Part shown: positions 16,569 to 24,790 of the stretch, piece by piece
How the letters are laid out: every line of letters begins with the position of its first letter
Position numbering within the stretch: position 1 is the stretch's first letter
Origin: a virus
DNA: 29,796 nt
Strand: one strand, 5' to 3'
IMG/VR virus record: IMGVR_UViG_3300031857_000975
Coordinates: 1 to 29,796 of that record
Notes under the pieces: model-generated
Told to the model about the DNA's origin: nothing
What the model saw: the letters and a program-made list of their open reading frames with translations, nothing else
Database searches by the model: none
Made by a program: the position numbers and the translations under genes

Positions 16569-17613
16569 ATTTTTTAAACCTAATTCGAAGACCTCGACCA
16601 TCGGTGTCTCCTACGCTAGTAACCTTAAAGCTTCCCTTGTTCATCACTTCAGGGGATCTTCTAACTTCGAAGTTTATGTTCTTGCTTGATTTAGCTTCCT
16701 TTTCGACAGCGTCAGCAATCCCCTGCTCATAGAAAAACTTAGCAAATTTTTCTGGGTTCATAGCAACAGCTAATGACTTGTGGTAACCTTTCGCATCTTC
16801 GATCAATCCATCATTATTTACGAATTTCGCAATGAAGTTATTGATGTTGGATTGAACCTTCTTCAGTTCATTATGGTCTCCTGGTGAAAACTTCAGTTCT
16901 TTGTCTCCAATCTTGAAATCAAAACCTTTGAAATCGTTGTTGAAAACTTCATCTGTCTTCTTAAGAAACCACTCTGCCTGACGTTGTTCTAGCTCCTGGC
17001 CACTACTAGCTTTCGCTGAGTATTCCTTGTAAGCTTTAAGTGCCTCTTGATCCTCGGCAGAAAGGCCACCATAGCTTGACTCAAGCGGTGCCTTGTACTT
17101 CTGCTTTTGTTCCTCAAGGAACTTCTTAGCTTTCGCAAGTTCTTTTTTCTTTTCAATCTGTTTTTTCTTGATATCCTTCTCGTCATCTAAGTCCTCGTCA
17201 TAGCTAAACTTGTCAGCTATCAAGTACTCGATTTCTTCAAGGTCAAGATCACTCTCCTTCTGAGAGTAATATTCTTTAAGTAGCTGATCTGGGTTCATTG
17301 AATCCAAGTCAGTGTTGATCTTAATAAAGTCGTTAAGCCCTCTTCCTGTTTCCTTCTTGAAGTTCAAGAATGCAGAAACATCTTCTGGTAGCTCTTCTTT
17401 CTGTGGTGCGAACAGATCCTCTACACTTGAGAGTTTCTTTCCGTACTTCTTGTCAATAAAGTCGAGGACTTTATCCTCACTTAAATCTTCTTGAGTTACA
17501 ACTACAGTTTCAGTAGCAGCAACCTGCTCTTCATGCTTTTTAAGCAACTCTTCTTCAACTTGCTGAGCAGATTTCTGTTCAACATCGTCTAACGCTCTTA
17601 CTTTTAATTCCAT
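16567..17613 (-). CDS. Capsid scaffold-like protein
   Basis: A 348-aa protein that is highly charged and helical. Residues about 1-35 (DVEQKSAQQVEEELLKKHEE) and 140-175 (DIKKKQIEKKKELAKAKKFL) are probable coiled coils, with acidic stretches between them. The C-terminal region contains NPEKFAKFFYEQGIADAVEK (about 286-305) and a basic end (GRGLRIRFKK), as expected for a scaffold that binds the inner capsid face. It lies between portal and capsid genes, the standard scaffold position. No protease motif is seen. The role is inferred from composition and place. Confidence 0.7.
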   Translation of the reverse strand: MELKVRALDDVEQKSAQQVEEELLKKHEEQVAATETVVVTQEDLSEDKVLDFIDKKYGKKLSSVEDLFAPQKEELPEDVSAFLNFKKETGRGLNDFIKINTDLDSMNPDQLLKEYYSQKESDLDLEEIEYLIADKFSYDEDLDDEKDIKKKQIEKKKELAKAKKFLEEQKQKYKAPLESSYGGLSAEDQEALKAYKEYSAKASSGQELEQRQAEWFLKKTDEVFNNDFKGFDFKIGDKELKFSPGDHNELKKVQSNINNFIAKFVNNDGLIEDAKGYHKSLAVAMNPEKFAKFFYEQGIADAVEKEAKSSKNINFEVRRSPEVMNKGSFKVTSVGDTDGRGLRIRFKK

Positions 17614-17620
17614 TAGATTA

Positions 17621-17628
17621 CAAATTTA
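17621..17628 (-). promoter_or_regulatory. Candidate -7 promoter element for scaffold and capsid genes
   Basis: The minus strand reads TAAATTTG, an exact TAnnTTTG match, in the 28-base gap between portal and scaffold genes, seven bases before the scaffold ATG. No -33 TTTG is visible, so this is tentative. A start here would give the capsid unit its own very short-leader transcript. Confidence 0.38.
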
Positions 17629-17641
17629 GTTATTATTTAAT

Positions 17642-20080
17642 TTATTTTGGTTCGAATGAAGCTAGATCAAATCCGTCCATGCTGTCCTCGTTTGATTCAA
17701 ACTTCATTGGAGGTAAGTTATTTTTTCTCTGAGTAATTAACTTTGACTGCTGAGTGTTCTGCTTGCTGATTCTCTCGTCCTTTCTGTCCTCTTTCATCTC
17801 CTCTCTATTCTTTAGCAACTGAGTCTGCATACCGTTGATCTGCATGTTGTACTGGAACTCTCGCTCCATCAACTGTAGCTTCAACATAGCCTCACCTTTA
17901 AGCTTCTCTAGATCCATTGCGGCCTCAGCCTGCTTAAGCTGGATCTTGCTTTCTGTCTCAAGTTGAATCTTCTGAACTGCAAGTTGAGCAGCGGCTTCTT
18001 GAGACTGCATGTTGATCTGAGCCTGCATCTGCTGCTTCATCATCTCATTCTTCTGATCTAGCTCCATCTTCTTAGTTCTCTTAACCTTAAGAAGCTGGTT
18101 AGCCATCTTAATGTTCTTGATCTCTCTGATGTCGATAGCGTCCTCAAGGTTGATATCGTTTCTGGATAGCGCAATCTGAATGTTCTGCTCAAGTCTCTCC
18201 TTCTGCTCCTCGTCTGGAGAAAGCTCAATAAAGATTCCAAAGTCATGCAAGTACAAGTCTTTAATATCTCTTAGGATACCAACATTGTACTTACCAATCT
18301 GCATCGCAAACTCTTCTGCAAAGTCAGCGTACTCCAAGATGTCAGAAACCCTAACACTAAGTGCCTCAGCAAATGTCTTGGTCATAAACAAACTTGCGTC
18401 AAGAATATGTCTTGTAGCAGTGTTTGAATTAAGTGCTGCAAGCTTCTGTACACCAACTAAAGCACGTGGATCTGGATCGCTTCCGTCACGAGCCTCATTT
18501 AGCCCCGTCACGCCACGCAACATCTCTAGGTAGTGATTATAGTTGTTGATCAGTGCAGCCATCTTAGACTGTCCCGTAGTGCCTGTGAGAGGCTGTACAG
18601 GAACCCTTGCGTTATTAAAGTCACCGTCTCCAGTGTAGCTACGTCCAACAACACTACCAGTCTGGAAGTATAGTCTTAGAGCGTCCTCTGGATTGTATGC
18701 GTTACCGTTGCCAAGGTCAACCTCGTTTAGACCATCAGCGTCAATAAATACACCATCTGGCACCATTCTGGAAATAACCTGCTGCAACTTAAGGTGAGTG
18801 ATCTGGATAAGATCTGCAAAAGGGATCATGCGTCTAGTCAAAGACTCGATCGTTCCCTTGTACATTCTTGGAGCAACAGCAACGTAGTTTGGCATAGCCA
18901 TCTGAGATGCAGACTTTGGTCTTACCATGTTTTCCATCAACTGCCACTTAAGAACAATCTGAGTACCAGCAACCATTACACCTTCGTACCACACGTCAAT
19001 AGTCTTCTCAATTCTTTCGAATCTACCTTCCTCCATCATTTCTACTGGAGGGTTAAATGTATCGTCCTTCTCAATTACTCTAGAAGCATTACCCTCTAGA
19101 ATTTTCTTCTTATAAACGTAAGTCTTTGTGGTCTTGTAGTTGAAATACAATAGAGTGCATGTATCTCTTGAAAATACATTGTCAGAATAAAACCTTGACA
19201 CAGAGTAGTACTCACCCCAAGATTGATTAGTCTTTGAAATCTCTTCTAGCTCCTCTTTAGTAAGTCTAGGATTAATCTTAATAAGTTCAGTAATTGGAAC
19301 TGTCTTTACCTCTCCCCAGTAGAAGCAATCTCTAAAGTATGGATCTTCTGTGTAGCTGTAGATCACGTTAGCTGGATCTACGTAGTTAATCTTTACTCCC
19401 TCTCCAGCAAGGAACTCGTGCTTACCAACAGCGATACCAATTGTTGTTAGGTCGTAATCAAAACGTCTCTTAGTATCATCGTAGTGATTCTCTAATAGAA
19501 TCGTGTTGATAGCCTCCTCTTCCGCAATCTCTACTGCTGGCTTATAGTTAAGCTGCATAAATAGAGCCAGCTCCTCATCATCGTTTGGCAAGTCTTCTGG
19601 ACTCACCATGAATGGATCTACGCCAAACTTATCTTGAACTTGTAGGAGAACTTCTTTAGCAGCCATCTCTCCTTCAATCATGTCCTGATACTGATTTCTT
19701 TTATCAGCTGAAAGAGCGTCCTGAGCGTAGGCTTTAATAGTGAATAGTCTGTCAGACATACCGTTAACAACGATGTCTACAAACTTAGGGATAATAGGAA
19801 CTGGAGTCCAGTCAATGTTTAAATAAGAAAGATCCCCGTCAATAGCTAGTTCATTCTTATACTTCTGAATAGGCTGCTCTCCACGAGCGTACAACCTAAG
19901 ACGGTTAAAGTCTTTCCATTGGTTATAATACCTTGCAGACCCACTGTCTCTGCGAAACCATTCGTACTGTATGGCTTGTCCAACTCTCAATCCAAACTCC
20001 TCGCTCGCCTTCTCCGCATCTGTTGCAAGTTGGCTTGGAAATTGAATTGGAGATATGTCTATATTTGACTCTTTACGCAT
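17642..20080 (-). CDS. Portal protein
   Basis: An 812-aa protein, in the size range of crAss-like portals. It lies directly after TerL with a one-base overlap (TAATG). The N-terminal half carries segments typical of portals (YYNQWKDFNRLRLYARGEQP; FDYDLTTIGIAVGKHEFLAG; VDPANVIYSYTEDPYFRDCF), and the middle has SLTRRMIPFADLIQITHLKL near the stem and clip region. Residues about 670-790 are a Gln/Lys/Glu-rich helix (MKQQMQAQINMQSQEAAAQL) that would form the barrel above the ring inside the capsid. The portal is the dodecameric gate at one capsid vertex through which DNA enters and leaves. The family is clear from context and size, and exact subdomain limits are approximate. Confidence 0.88.
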   Translation of the reverse strand: MRKESNIDISPIQFPSQLATDAEKASEEFGLRVGQAIQYEWFRRDSGSARYYNQWKDFNRLRLYARGEQPIQKYKNELAIDGDLSYLNIDWTPVPIIPKFVDIVVNGMSDRLFTIKAYAQDALSADKRNQYQDMIEGEMAAKEVLLQVQDKFGVDPFMVSPEDLPNDDEELALFMQLNYKPAVEIAEEEAINTILLENHYDDTKRRFDYDLTTIGIAVGKHEFLAGEGVKINYVDPANVIYSYTEDPYFRDCFYWGEVKTVPITELIKINPRLTKEELEEISKTNQSWGEYYSVSRFYSDNVFSRDTCTLLYFNYKTTKTYVYKKKILEGNASRVIEKDDTFNPPVEMMEEGRFERIEKTIDVWYEGVMVAGTQIVLKWQLMENMVRPKSASQMAMPNYVAVAPRMYKGTIESLTRRMIPFADLIQITHLKLQQVISRMVPDGVFIDADGLNEVDLGNGNAYNPEDALRLYFQTGSVVGRSYTGDGDFNNARVPVQPLTGTTGQSKMAALINNYNHYLEMLRGVTGLNEARDGSDPDPRALVGVQKLAALNSNTATRHILDASLFMTKTFAEALSVRVSDILEYADFAEEFAMQIGKYNVGILRDIKDLYLHDFGIFIELSPDEEQKERLEQNIQIALSRNDINLEDAIDIREIKNIKMANQLLKVKRTKKMELDQKNEMMKQQMQAQINMQSQEAAAQLAVQKIQLETESKIQLKQAEAAMDLEKLKGEAMLKLQLMEREFQYNMQINGMQTQLLKNREEMKEDRKDERISKQNTQQSKLITQRKNNLPPMKFESNEDSMDGFDLASFEPK

Positions 20081-22362
20081 TAGCTAATTATTTGACTGGT
20101 TGTCCCATTGTTCTTGTATCTTGCAAATTTAATGCTTATTTTTGACTCTTTTCTTTCAGGCTGATACATGTGCTTTTGATTAGCCATAATGGCTAAACCA
20201 GAGCTAATAGATGCATCGTACTTTGTTCTATTACTAATATCAAACTTAGCCCAATCATTTAAAGTTCTGTTAAAGTACATCGAACCCATCTCTGACGAAT
20301 CTCTGTACGTAGCCTCCATGTCAAGGCCAACATTTTTCTCTATATAAGTCTCAATAGCAGATGCGTGAGCCTGTCTTACGTCCTCGCTTGAGTTAGGTAT
20401 ACCACCAAGTTCTCTCTCTGTCGTTGATAACTTAAACAAAGGCTTGTCTGGTCTATTCAAACAGAAGTGTCTATACCCTCTGTTCTTGAAGTGATACAGC
20501 AATCTTGGCTTGTTGTTTTCTGCTAAAACTGGCATACCATAAAAGAAGCAGGCCATCAACACCTCCTCAAAAAATATCTCTGCCGTTTGAGGTCTTGCAA
20601 CGTACTCTAGGAAGAACTCATTACTTGGAGCATCCTCCATGTTGAACTTAGTCAAACCATGTAGGGCTCCGTTAGATCCAAAACCATCTACAGTTCCAGA
20701 AATATCGTAGGAGTCACAACCGAATGCACCTATGTGCTCGTTCATTGGATAGAACAAGTCTCCCTTCCTATCAACCCTGTTCTGTAGACCACGTGGAGGC
20801 ACCCAGGATATATTGAACCTTCCCCTTGGATCTGGAGTCCAAACAACCTCACCGTCCTTCTTACCATCTCTCCAACTAAAAAATCCTCTAGTTGTAAAAC
20901 TGCCAGCTATAAGACTGTCATTAAAGTCAATCTGAGTATAGATCTTGGTAAGATTAAATATCGACTGCTTACTCTCATCTCTGAATGCGTGGGACTCCGT
21001 TCTAGGGTACTGACGATAGAACTCGTTAAGGGCATCAGGATCGCTTTTAAGAGACTTTACTTCATTCTCCCAATAGTCTATAGCTCCAAGATTTATAACC
21101 TCACCATCGACACCCATGATAGGTTTCTCAGGCTTTCTAAATACTGGCATGCCGTACTTATCTATGAATCCTTCCATGTTCCACTCCATTGGTATAAACA
21201 GAGCATACAGACCACTCTTAGTCTGATCGTTCTCAGATCTCTTGTTTGGCCTTGAGTCCTCGTATAGCTTCTTGAAGTTTTCACCACCCTTGTCAAGTGC
21301 GTTTGATGTAGATCCCATCATACACTTTCCAATGATCTTTCTACCTAGACGCAAACATGTTTTTGTTACACGCCAGTTATTCAGAATATTATTTGGTTGT
21401 GACCACTTACCGCTTTCGTCATGTACCAACAGCTGTAGTTTTTCACCATCGTAGCTGTTGTCTGCGGTGTTCTTCCAGTCAATTGTGGTGTTAAGACCCT
21501 CCTCTGGCTCCTCCTCATCGTGCATCGTCTTAAAGTTCTTTGCAGTGATCTTGGATGAAGGTATTCTAAATGCCAGCTCAGTTCTTGGATTATCCATACC
21601 ATCCTGAATAGGCTTGAAAAAAAATGGGTAATTCCTAAACGTAGGTACAACCTTATCCGTAAACATCGTCTTCGCATCTGGACCAGTCTTTGATAATATC
21701 CCTATACGTCCGTTGTGGATGTTTGTTCCGATGTTAACAATCTCACCGTCTGCCATGTACGAGAAACCAGAACGTCTGATCTTTAAGTACACCATGCCAA
21801 ACGATCTTGGGTCAGCCTTGCAAGCCTCCCAGTAAATGTAAAGTATTCTGTTTGCCTCTCTGAAGTCTGGGAAACCAACGTCAATGCTGGACCACTGCAA
21901 ATACATATAATGACCACCAGTGATGTAGGTTGAGATCCCGTTGTTCTTAAACCAGAAACCATTATCTCTCCTGTCAAACTCAGCGTCAATGTAATCCACC
22001 CAGTTGCTTCTAAATTGAAGAGGCATCTTGTTCCACTGAAAGATTGACTTTATCTTTGATAGTGCTGATGGAAACTCAGCCCTTTCCCAGTGCTGCTCCT
22101 CTTTCTTTGCAGATCTATTGTAAACCTTCTTAGGCTCCTCTGGTAGTGCTACCTTTAAACCATTGATCTGATATATCTCACCAATGGTACCGTCCTTAGA
22201 TATAACCACAAGGTCATACTCAGAATTATACCCATACTGGTATATCTTCTTGGTATTACCCTTGATCCTATCCTTTTCTGGGATAACATCAATAATAGTG
22301 TACAGGGACTTACCCGTGTCTTTTTGCTCTTCGTTCAGCAAACCCACCTTTTCCAGTTTCAT
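20080..22362 (-). CDS. Terminase large subunit (TerL)
   Basis: A 760-aa protein. The ATPase half shows a variant Walker A (KIRRSGFS, 194-201, lacking the classical GKT/S), Walker B (LLVHDE, 311-316) and a coupling motif (GSTSN, 350-354). The nuclease half starts with FGCDSYD (547-553, probable metal ligand D550), followed by AEIFFEE (594-600) and MPVLAENN (610-617). It cuts concatemeric DNA and pumps it into the prohead through the portal, which is encoded immediately downstream. The long form with about 110 residues before the ATPase region is usual in crAss-like phages. Its start codon is within the preceding gene, a 53-base overlap, and no later ATG gives a complete ATPase domain. Confidence 0.9.
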   Translation of the reverse strand: MKLEKVGLLNEEQKDTGKSLYTIIDVIPEKDRIKGNTKKIYQYGYNSEYDLVVISKDGTIGEIYQINGLKVALPEEPKKVYNRSAKKEEQHWERAEFPSALSKIKSIFQWNKMPLQFRSNWVDYIDAEFDRRDNGFWFKNNGISTYITGGHYMYLQWSSIDVGFPDFREANRILYIYWEACKADPRSFGMVYLKIRRSGFSYMADGEIVNIGTNIHNGRIGILSKTGPDAKTMFTDKVVPTFRNYPFFFKPIQDGMDNPRTELAFRIPSSKITAKNFKTMHDEEEPEEGLNTTIDWKNTADNSYDGEKLQLLVHDESGKWSQPNNILNNWRVTKTCLRLGRKIIGKCMMGSTSNALDKGGENFKKLYEDSRPNKRSENDQTKSGLYALFIPMEWNMEGFIDKYGMPVFRKPEKPIMGVDGEVINLGAIDYWENEVKSLKSDPDALNEFYRQYPRTESHAFRDESKQSIFNLTKIYTQIDFNDSLIAGSFTTRGFFSWRDGKKDGEVVWTPDPRGRFNISWVPPRGLQNRVDRKGDLFYPMNEHIGAFGCDSYDISGTVDGFGSNGALHGLTKFNMEDAPSNEFFLEYVARPQTAEIFFEEVLMACFFYGMPVLAENNKPRLLYHFKNRGYRHFCLNRPDKPLFKLSTTERELGGIPNSSEDVRQAHASAIETYIEKNVGLDMEATYRDSSEMGSMYFNRTLNDWAKFDISNRTKYDASISSGLAIMANQKHMYQPERKESKISIKFARYKNNGTTSQIIS

Positions 22363-22588
22363 CCTTGTCTGTTTTATTTAGCAGTTCTTCCTCCGCCTCA
22401 ACTCGATCAAGTATCTCAAACGCATCAAATATAGCCAGCTTCTTAGTGGCAGCAGCGTTCTTAAGCTTGTCAGCAGAAAGGTCTTCCTCCCCTCCAGAGA
22501 TAATTCTCTCCTCAGCAACCTCTATCAAGTGCATCACTGCCTTTCGGCCAGCACTGATAATCTTTCTCTTTGTTTCATTTAACTCCAT
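22310..22588 (-). CDS. Candidate terminase small subunit
   Basis: A 92-aa, almost wholly helical and charged protein (MELNETKRKIISAGRKAVMH at the start; KKLAIFDAFEILDRVEAEEE in the middle). It ends in a basic tail (AERRAKRHG) read in a second frame over the first 53 bases of TerL. Small size, helical content and placement just before TerL suit a small terminase subunit that recognises DNA and assists TerL, but no helix-turn-helix is clear. It overlaps the GroES-like gene by 14 bases. An alternative is an unrelated small packaging-region protein. Confidence 0.55.
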   Translation of the reverse strand: MELNETKRKIISAGRKAVMHLIEVAEERIISGGEEDLSADKLKNAAATKKLAIFDAFEILDRVEAEEELLNKTDKDETGKGGFAERRAKRHG

Positions 22589-23153
22589 TCAGTTCTATGC
22601 AAACATTTTTAGAATACATTCTGTAGAGGGTAACTCCATCTATCTCAAACTCATACTCACTCTCTGGAGTAAAAGCAACCTTGTCACCGCTCTTTAGTCC
22701 TTTGTCAATAAGATCTTGGTTAGGGTATATAAGAGTTCCTCTTAGATACTCCTCATTACCTATCTTTGAAAGAATGTAGTTGTCCATTCTTTTCTCTGGC
22801 TTAACAAAGCAATACCGTGAGTGAGCCTTCCATTCCTTGTCTCTCTTGTATAGGTAGAACTGATCATCGTCAATCAAGAAAATGTTTTCAAATAGATATG
22901 ATCTACCACTACGTTCGTTACCATTGACATCGTTGTAATATTTAAACACGTTATGGTGAACGATCACAGTGTCTCCTGGCATAACATCTCCAGTATACCC
23001 GATTGGTGTAGCAAGAACCTTAGCGTGTCTATTAGATGCCTTATGATCTTCCTTAGAAGAGCTAGTTATAAAGTCTATACCTCCAATGCTCTTCACGTTA
23101 TCATACCTAGAACCACCTAACGGCTCTACAATAAAGTGAAATGGTGACCTCAT
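22575..23153 (-). CDS. GroES-like co-chaperonin, apparently duplicated
   Basis: A 192-aa protein. The first half looks like GroES: a mobile-loop-like SIGGIDF (22-28; GroES has SAGGIVL), then AKVLATP (44-50) and PGDTVIVHHN (59-68, the GroES GD-V-I/L motif). The second half repeats the pattern: RGTLIYPN (138-145), GLKSGDKVAF (152-161), EYEFEIDGVTLYRM (166-179) and VCIEL (184-188), like the GroES ending. GroES caps GroEL. Phage versions such as T4 gp31 help fold the capsid protein. The gene sits just before the terminase genes and the head block, which fits that role. About twice the GroES length suggests tandem duplication or fusion. The resemblance was found by eye. Confidence 0.6.
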   Translation of the reverse strand: MRSPFHFIVEPLGGSRYDNVKSIGGIDFITSSSKEDHKASNRHAKVLATPIGYTGDVMPGDTVIVHHNVFKYYNDVNGNERSGRSYLFENIFLIDDDQFYLYKRDKEWKAHSRYCFVKPEKRMDNYILSKIGNEEYLRGTLIYPNQDLIDKGLKSGDKVAFTPESEYEFEIDGVTLYRMYSKNVCIELNGVK

Positions 23154-23383
23154 TCAAAGTCTAAGTTAAACTCTAAAGTTGCTGGCATGTTCTCGTTAAA
23201 GGTCTTCCATAAGTAAATCTCACCCTTACCTTCTTCACCGTGAATAACAAATATCTCAATGCGTCTGTTGACTTCTCTGATAAGATGTATTCTATAGGTG
23301 TCGTTAAATACAGGCTGACCTATAACGTAGTGCATAGAACTACCCTTGTAGTCTGCACCAATAGATACCTTACGAATTACCAT
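23150..23383 (-). CDS. Small conserved phage protein, unknown function
   Basis: A 77-aa protein, mostly beta-type (MVIRKVSIGADYKGSSMHYV; IYLWKTFNENMPATLEFNLD). It overlaps the upstream gene by 14 bases and the GroES-like gene by four (ATGA), so it is translationally coupled to both. It has no membrane segment or catalytic motif. I have a sense of having seen the family in Bacteroidota phage packaging regions but cannot name a function. Confidence 0.55.
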   Translation of the reverse strand: MVIRKVSIGADYKGSSMHYVIGQPVFNDTYRIHLIREVNRRIEIFVIHGEEGKGEIYLWKTFNENMPATLEFNLDFE

Positions 23384-23600
23384 TGGTCACCTCGCCTGTC
23401 TTAAGATCGATAACTGCATCATCTCCAAACTGAGCTTTGATAGCCTCCTCTTCTTCAGCAATCTTTTCAGATACCTTTGAAAGTTGAATAAAAAGTCCTT
23501 GCTTCTCAATCTCGATCTCAGCAATTCTTAGCTTAGCTGTTGCATAAGCTCTTCTCAGGTTGTGAATCTGTGTTAGTTGTGTTTGTTCGATTTGTGCCAT
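23370..23600 (-). CDS. Small coiled-coil protein
   Basis: A 76-aa protein. Residues about 5-58 form one long helix with heptad-like spacing (YATAKLRIAEIEIEKQGLFI and QLSKVSEKIAEEEEAIKAQF), followed by a short turn and tail (DDAVIDLKTGEVTNGNS). It is the first gene of the packaging block and has a candidate promoter just upstream. A scaffold, adaptor or regulatory role cannot be told apart from sequence alone. Confidence 0.55.
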   Translation of the reverse strand: MAQIEQTQLTQIHNLRRAYATAKLRIAEIEIEKQGLFIQLSKVSEKIAEEEEAIKAQFGDDAVIDLKTGEVTNGNS

Positions 23601-23617
23601 TTGATTATAATTAAATA

Positions 23618-23649
23618 CAAATATGAGTTTTTTTATCTAATATCGCAAA
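23618..23649 (-). promoter_or_regulatory. Candidate Bacteroidota promoter for the packaging block
   Basis: In the 49-base gap after the spanin-like gene, the minus strand has TTTG (23646-23649), a 20-base spacer, then CATATTTG (23618-23625). This fits TTTG/N19-21/TAnnTTTG with one mismatch, the best two-part promoter match in the window. It would drive the genes from 23600 leftward. Confidence 0.5.
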
Positions 23650-24183
23650 TTAAAACAATTTTTTACTAATACCAATTTGATGCGTTTTGCTAAATGGTTG
23701 GTACTGGTAACTAAATAAATACTTGTTGTCCAAATAAGAAACTAATGCGCTTGGCTCAATCAATGAATTAACTGCGGCACCAACATAAATACCCTTTGGC
23801 TTTTTGACTATTGTCTCTGTTTTTGTTTCAGTTATGGTGTTGGTTACCACAGGTATTTTATAATCGTTCGTAGCGGTCATTTTAAGCACCTCTCCGAGGA
23901 CTTCTCCGCTTACCTTAGTACTTCCATACTCAAATGGAAATGTAGTCTCAAAACTATTAATTTGAGGCTTATAATCAACCAATACTGTGTCCCTTAAAAC
24001 TTGAGTTTTTATTTCTTTTTTAGTGACATTAATAGTATCAATTTGATGAATGAATACAGTGTCAGTCCTAACCTCAGTTACAACTTCAAAAGTACTTTCC
24101 TGTTCTTCGTGCGGATAAATTATAATAGTAACAATACATCCGAAAATAAACCAAGCTAATACTTCTAGAATATTCTTATTCAT
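23650..24183 (-). CDS. Spanin-like membrane-anchored protein
   Basis: A 177-aa protein with one N-terminal membrane segment (about 7-23, LAWFIFGCIVTIIIY) and few positive charges before it. A polar, Thr/Val-rich strand region follows (EVRTDTVFIHQIDTINVT) and then a C-terminal part with alternating hydrophobic residues (GIYVGAAVNSL; KYLFSYQYQPFSKTHQIGIS) that resembles outer-membrane beta strands. Following the endolysin by one base, it could link inner and outer membranes in the last step of lysis, as spanins do. No lipobox is seen. The C-terminal outer-membrane contact is my inference. Confidence 0.5.
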   Translation of the reverse strand: MNKNILEVLAWFIFGCIVTIIIYPHEEQESTFEVVTEVRTDTVFIHQIDTINVTKKEIKTQVLRDTVLVDYKPQINSFETTFPFEYGSTKVSGEVLGEVLKMTATNDYKIPVVTNTITETKTETIVKKPKGIYVGAAVNSLIEPSALVSYLDNKYLFSYQYQPFSKTHQIGISKKLF

Positions 24184-24184
24184 T

Positions 24185-24790
24185 TTAAGCTTGTTCTAGA
24201 AGTGAATAGTACAGTTTAAACTTTGCAATTCGATCTGCTAAACCATGTGTTCCACCGTTAACTCTTTTAGTAACCGCAGTTACGGTATCGTCACCAGATC
24301 CTTTAGAACAAATGTCCCAAAGTTTGTTTTTATCAAAGAACCAGATTGCTGAATCCATAGGGTACTTTGTTGCTACTAGATCTGGGTTTGCAACACAGTC
24401 TTCTTTAATGAAATCAGAAAAAGCCTTGTAGTTGCTCTTACCTGTCAATTGGATATATCCCCTACCTCTAAACTTAAATCCTTCCTTTGAAGCCTCGTCA
24501 CCGTTGCCCATTCTATTGGCGTACACTCGTGAACCAATTGCCTCACTTTTCCTTGCGTACTTCATAGCTGTAATATTATCCGCAAAGTACTTAGGGAATA
24601 CCTTTCTAAGACCTTCAGCAGAATAATTTAGATTCTCAGTAACAAACTGAAAGTTACCTGACTCATGTGCAATTTGTGCCAGAAAGTGAGCAAGGTGCAA
24701 AGGGTTTTTAATGTCGTACTTATCTACAACCTGAAGCATGTAAGATGCTGCCGCCTTTGGTAGTTTTGGTGCTAGATTTGCTGTGTTCAT
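24185..24790 (-). CDS. GH19-family endolysin
   Basis: A 201-aa protein covering a single glycoside hydrolase family 19 domain, which cuts glycan chains of peptidoglycan (or chitin). Diagnostic parts are HFLAQIAHESGNF (35-47; catalytic Glu E43), ENLNYSAEGLRKVFPKYF (52-69) and FRGRGYIQLTGKSNY (107-121), with the closing VNGG (177-180). No signal peptide is seen, so it needs a holin to reach its substrate, and holin-like genes lie just upstream. It overlaps the PAS gene by four bases (ATGA). The length is normal for phage GH19 lysins. Confidence 0.9.
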   Translation of the reverse strand: MNTANLAPKLPKAAASYMLQVVDKYDIKNPLHLAHFLAQIAHESGNFQFVTENLNYSAEGLRKVFPKYFADNITAMKYARKSEAIGSRVYANRMGNGDEASKEGFKFRGRGYIQLTGKSNYKAFSDFIKEDCVANPDLVATKYPMDSAIWFFDKNKLWDICSKGSGDDTVTAVTKRVNGGTHGLADRIAKFKLYYSLLEQA

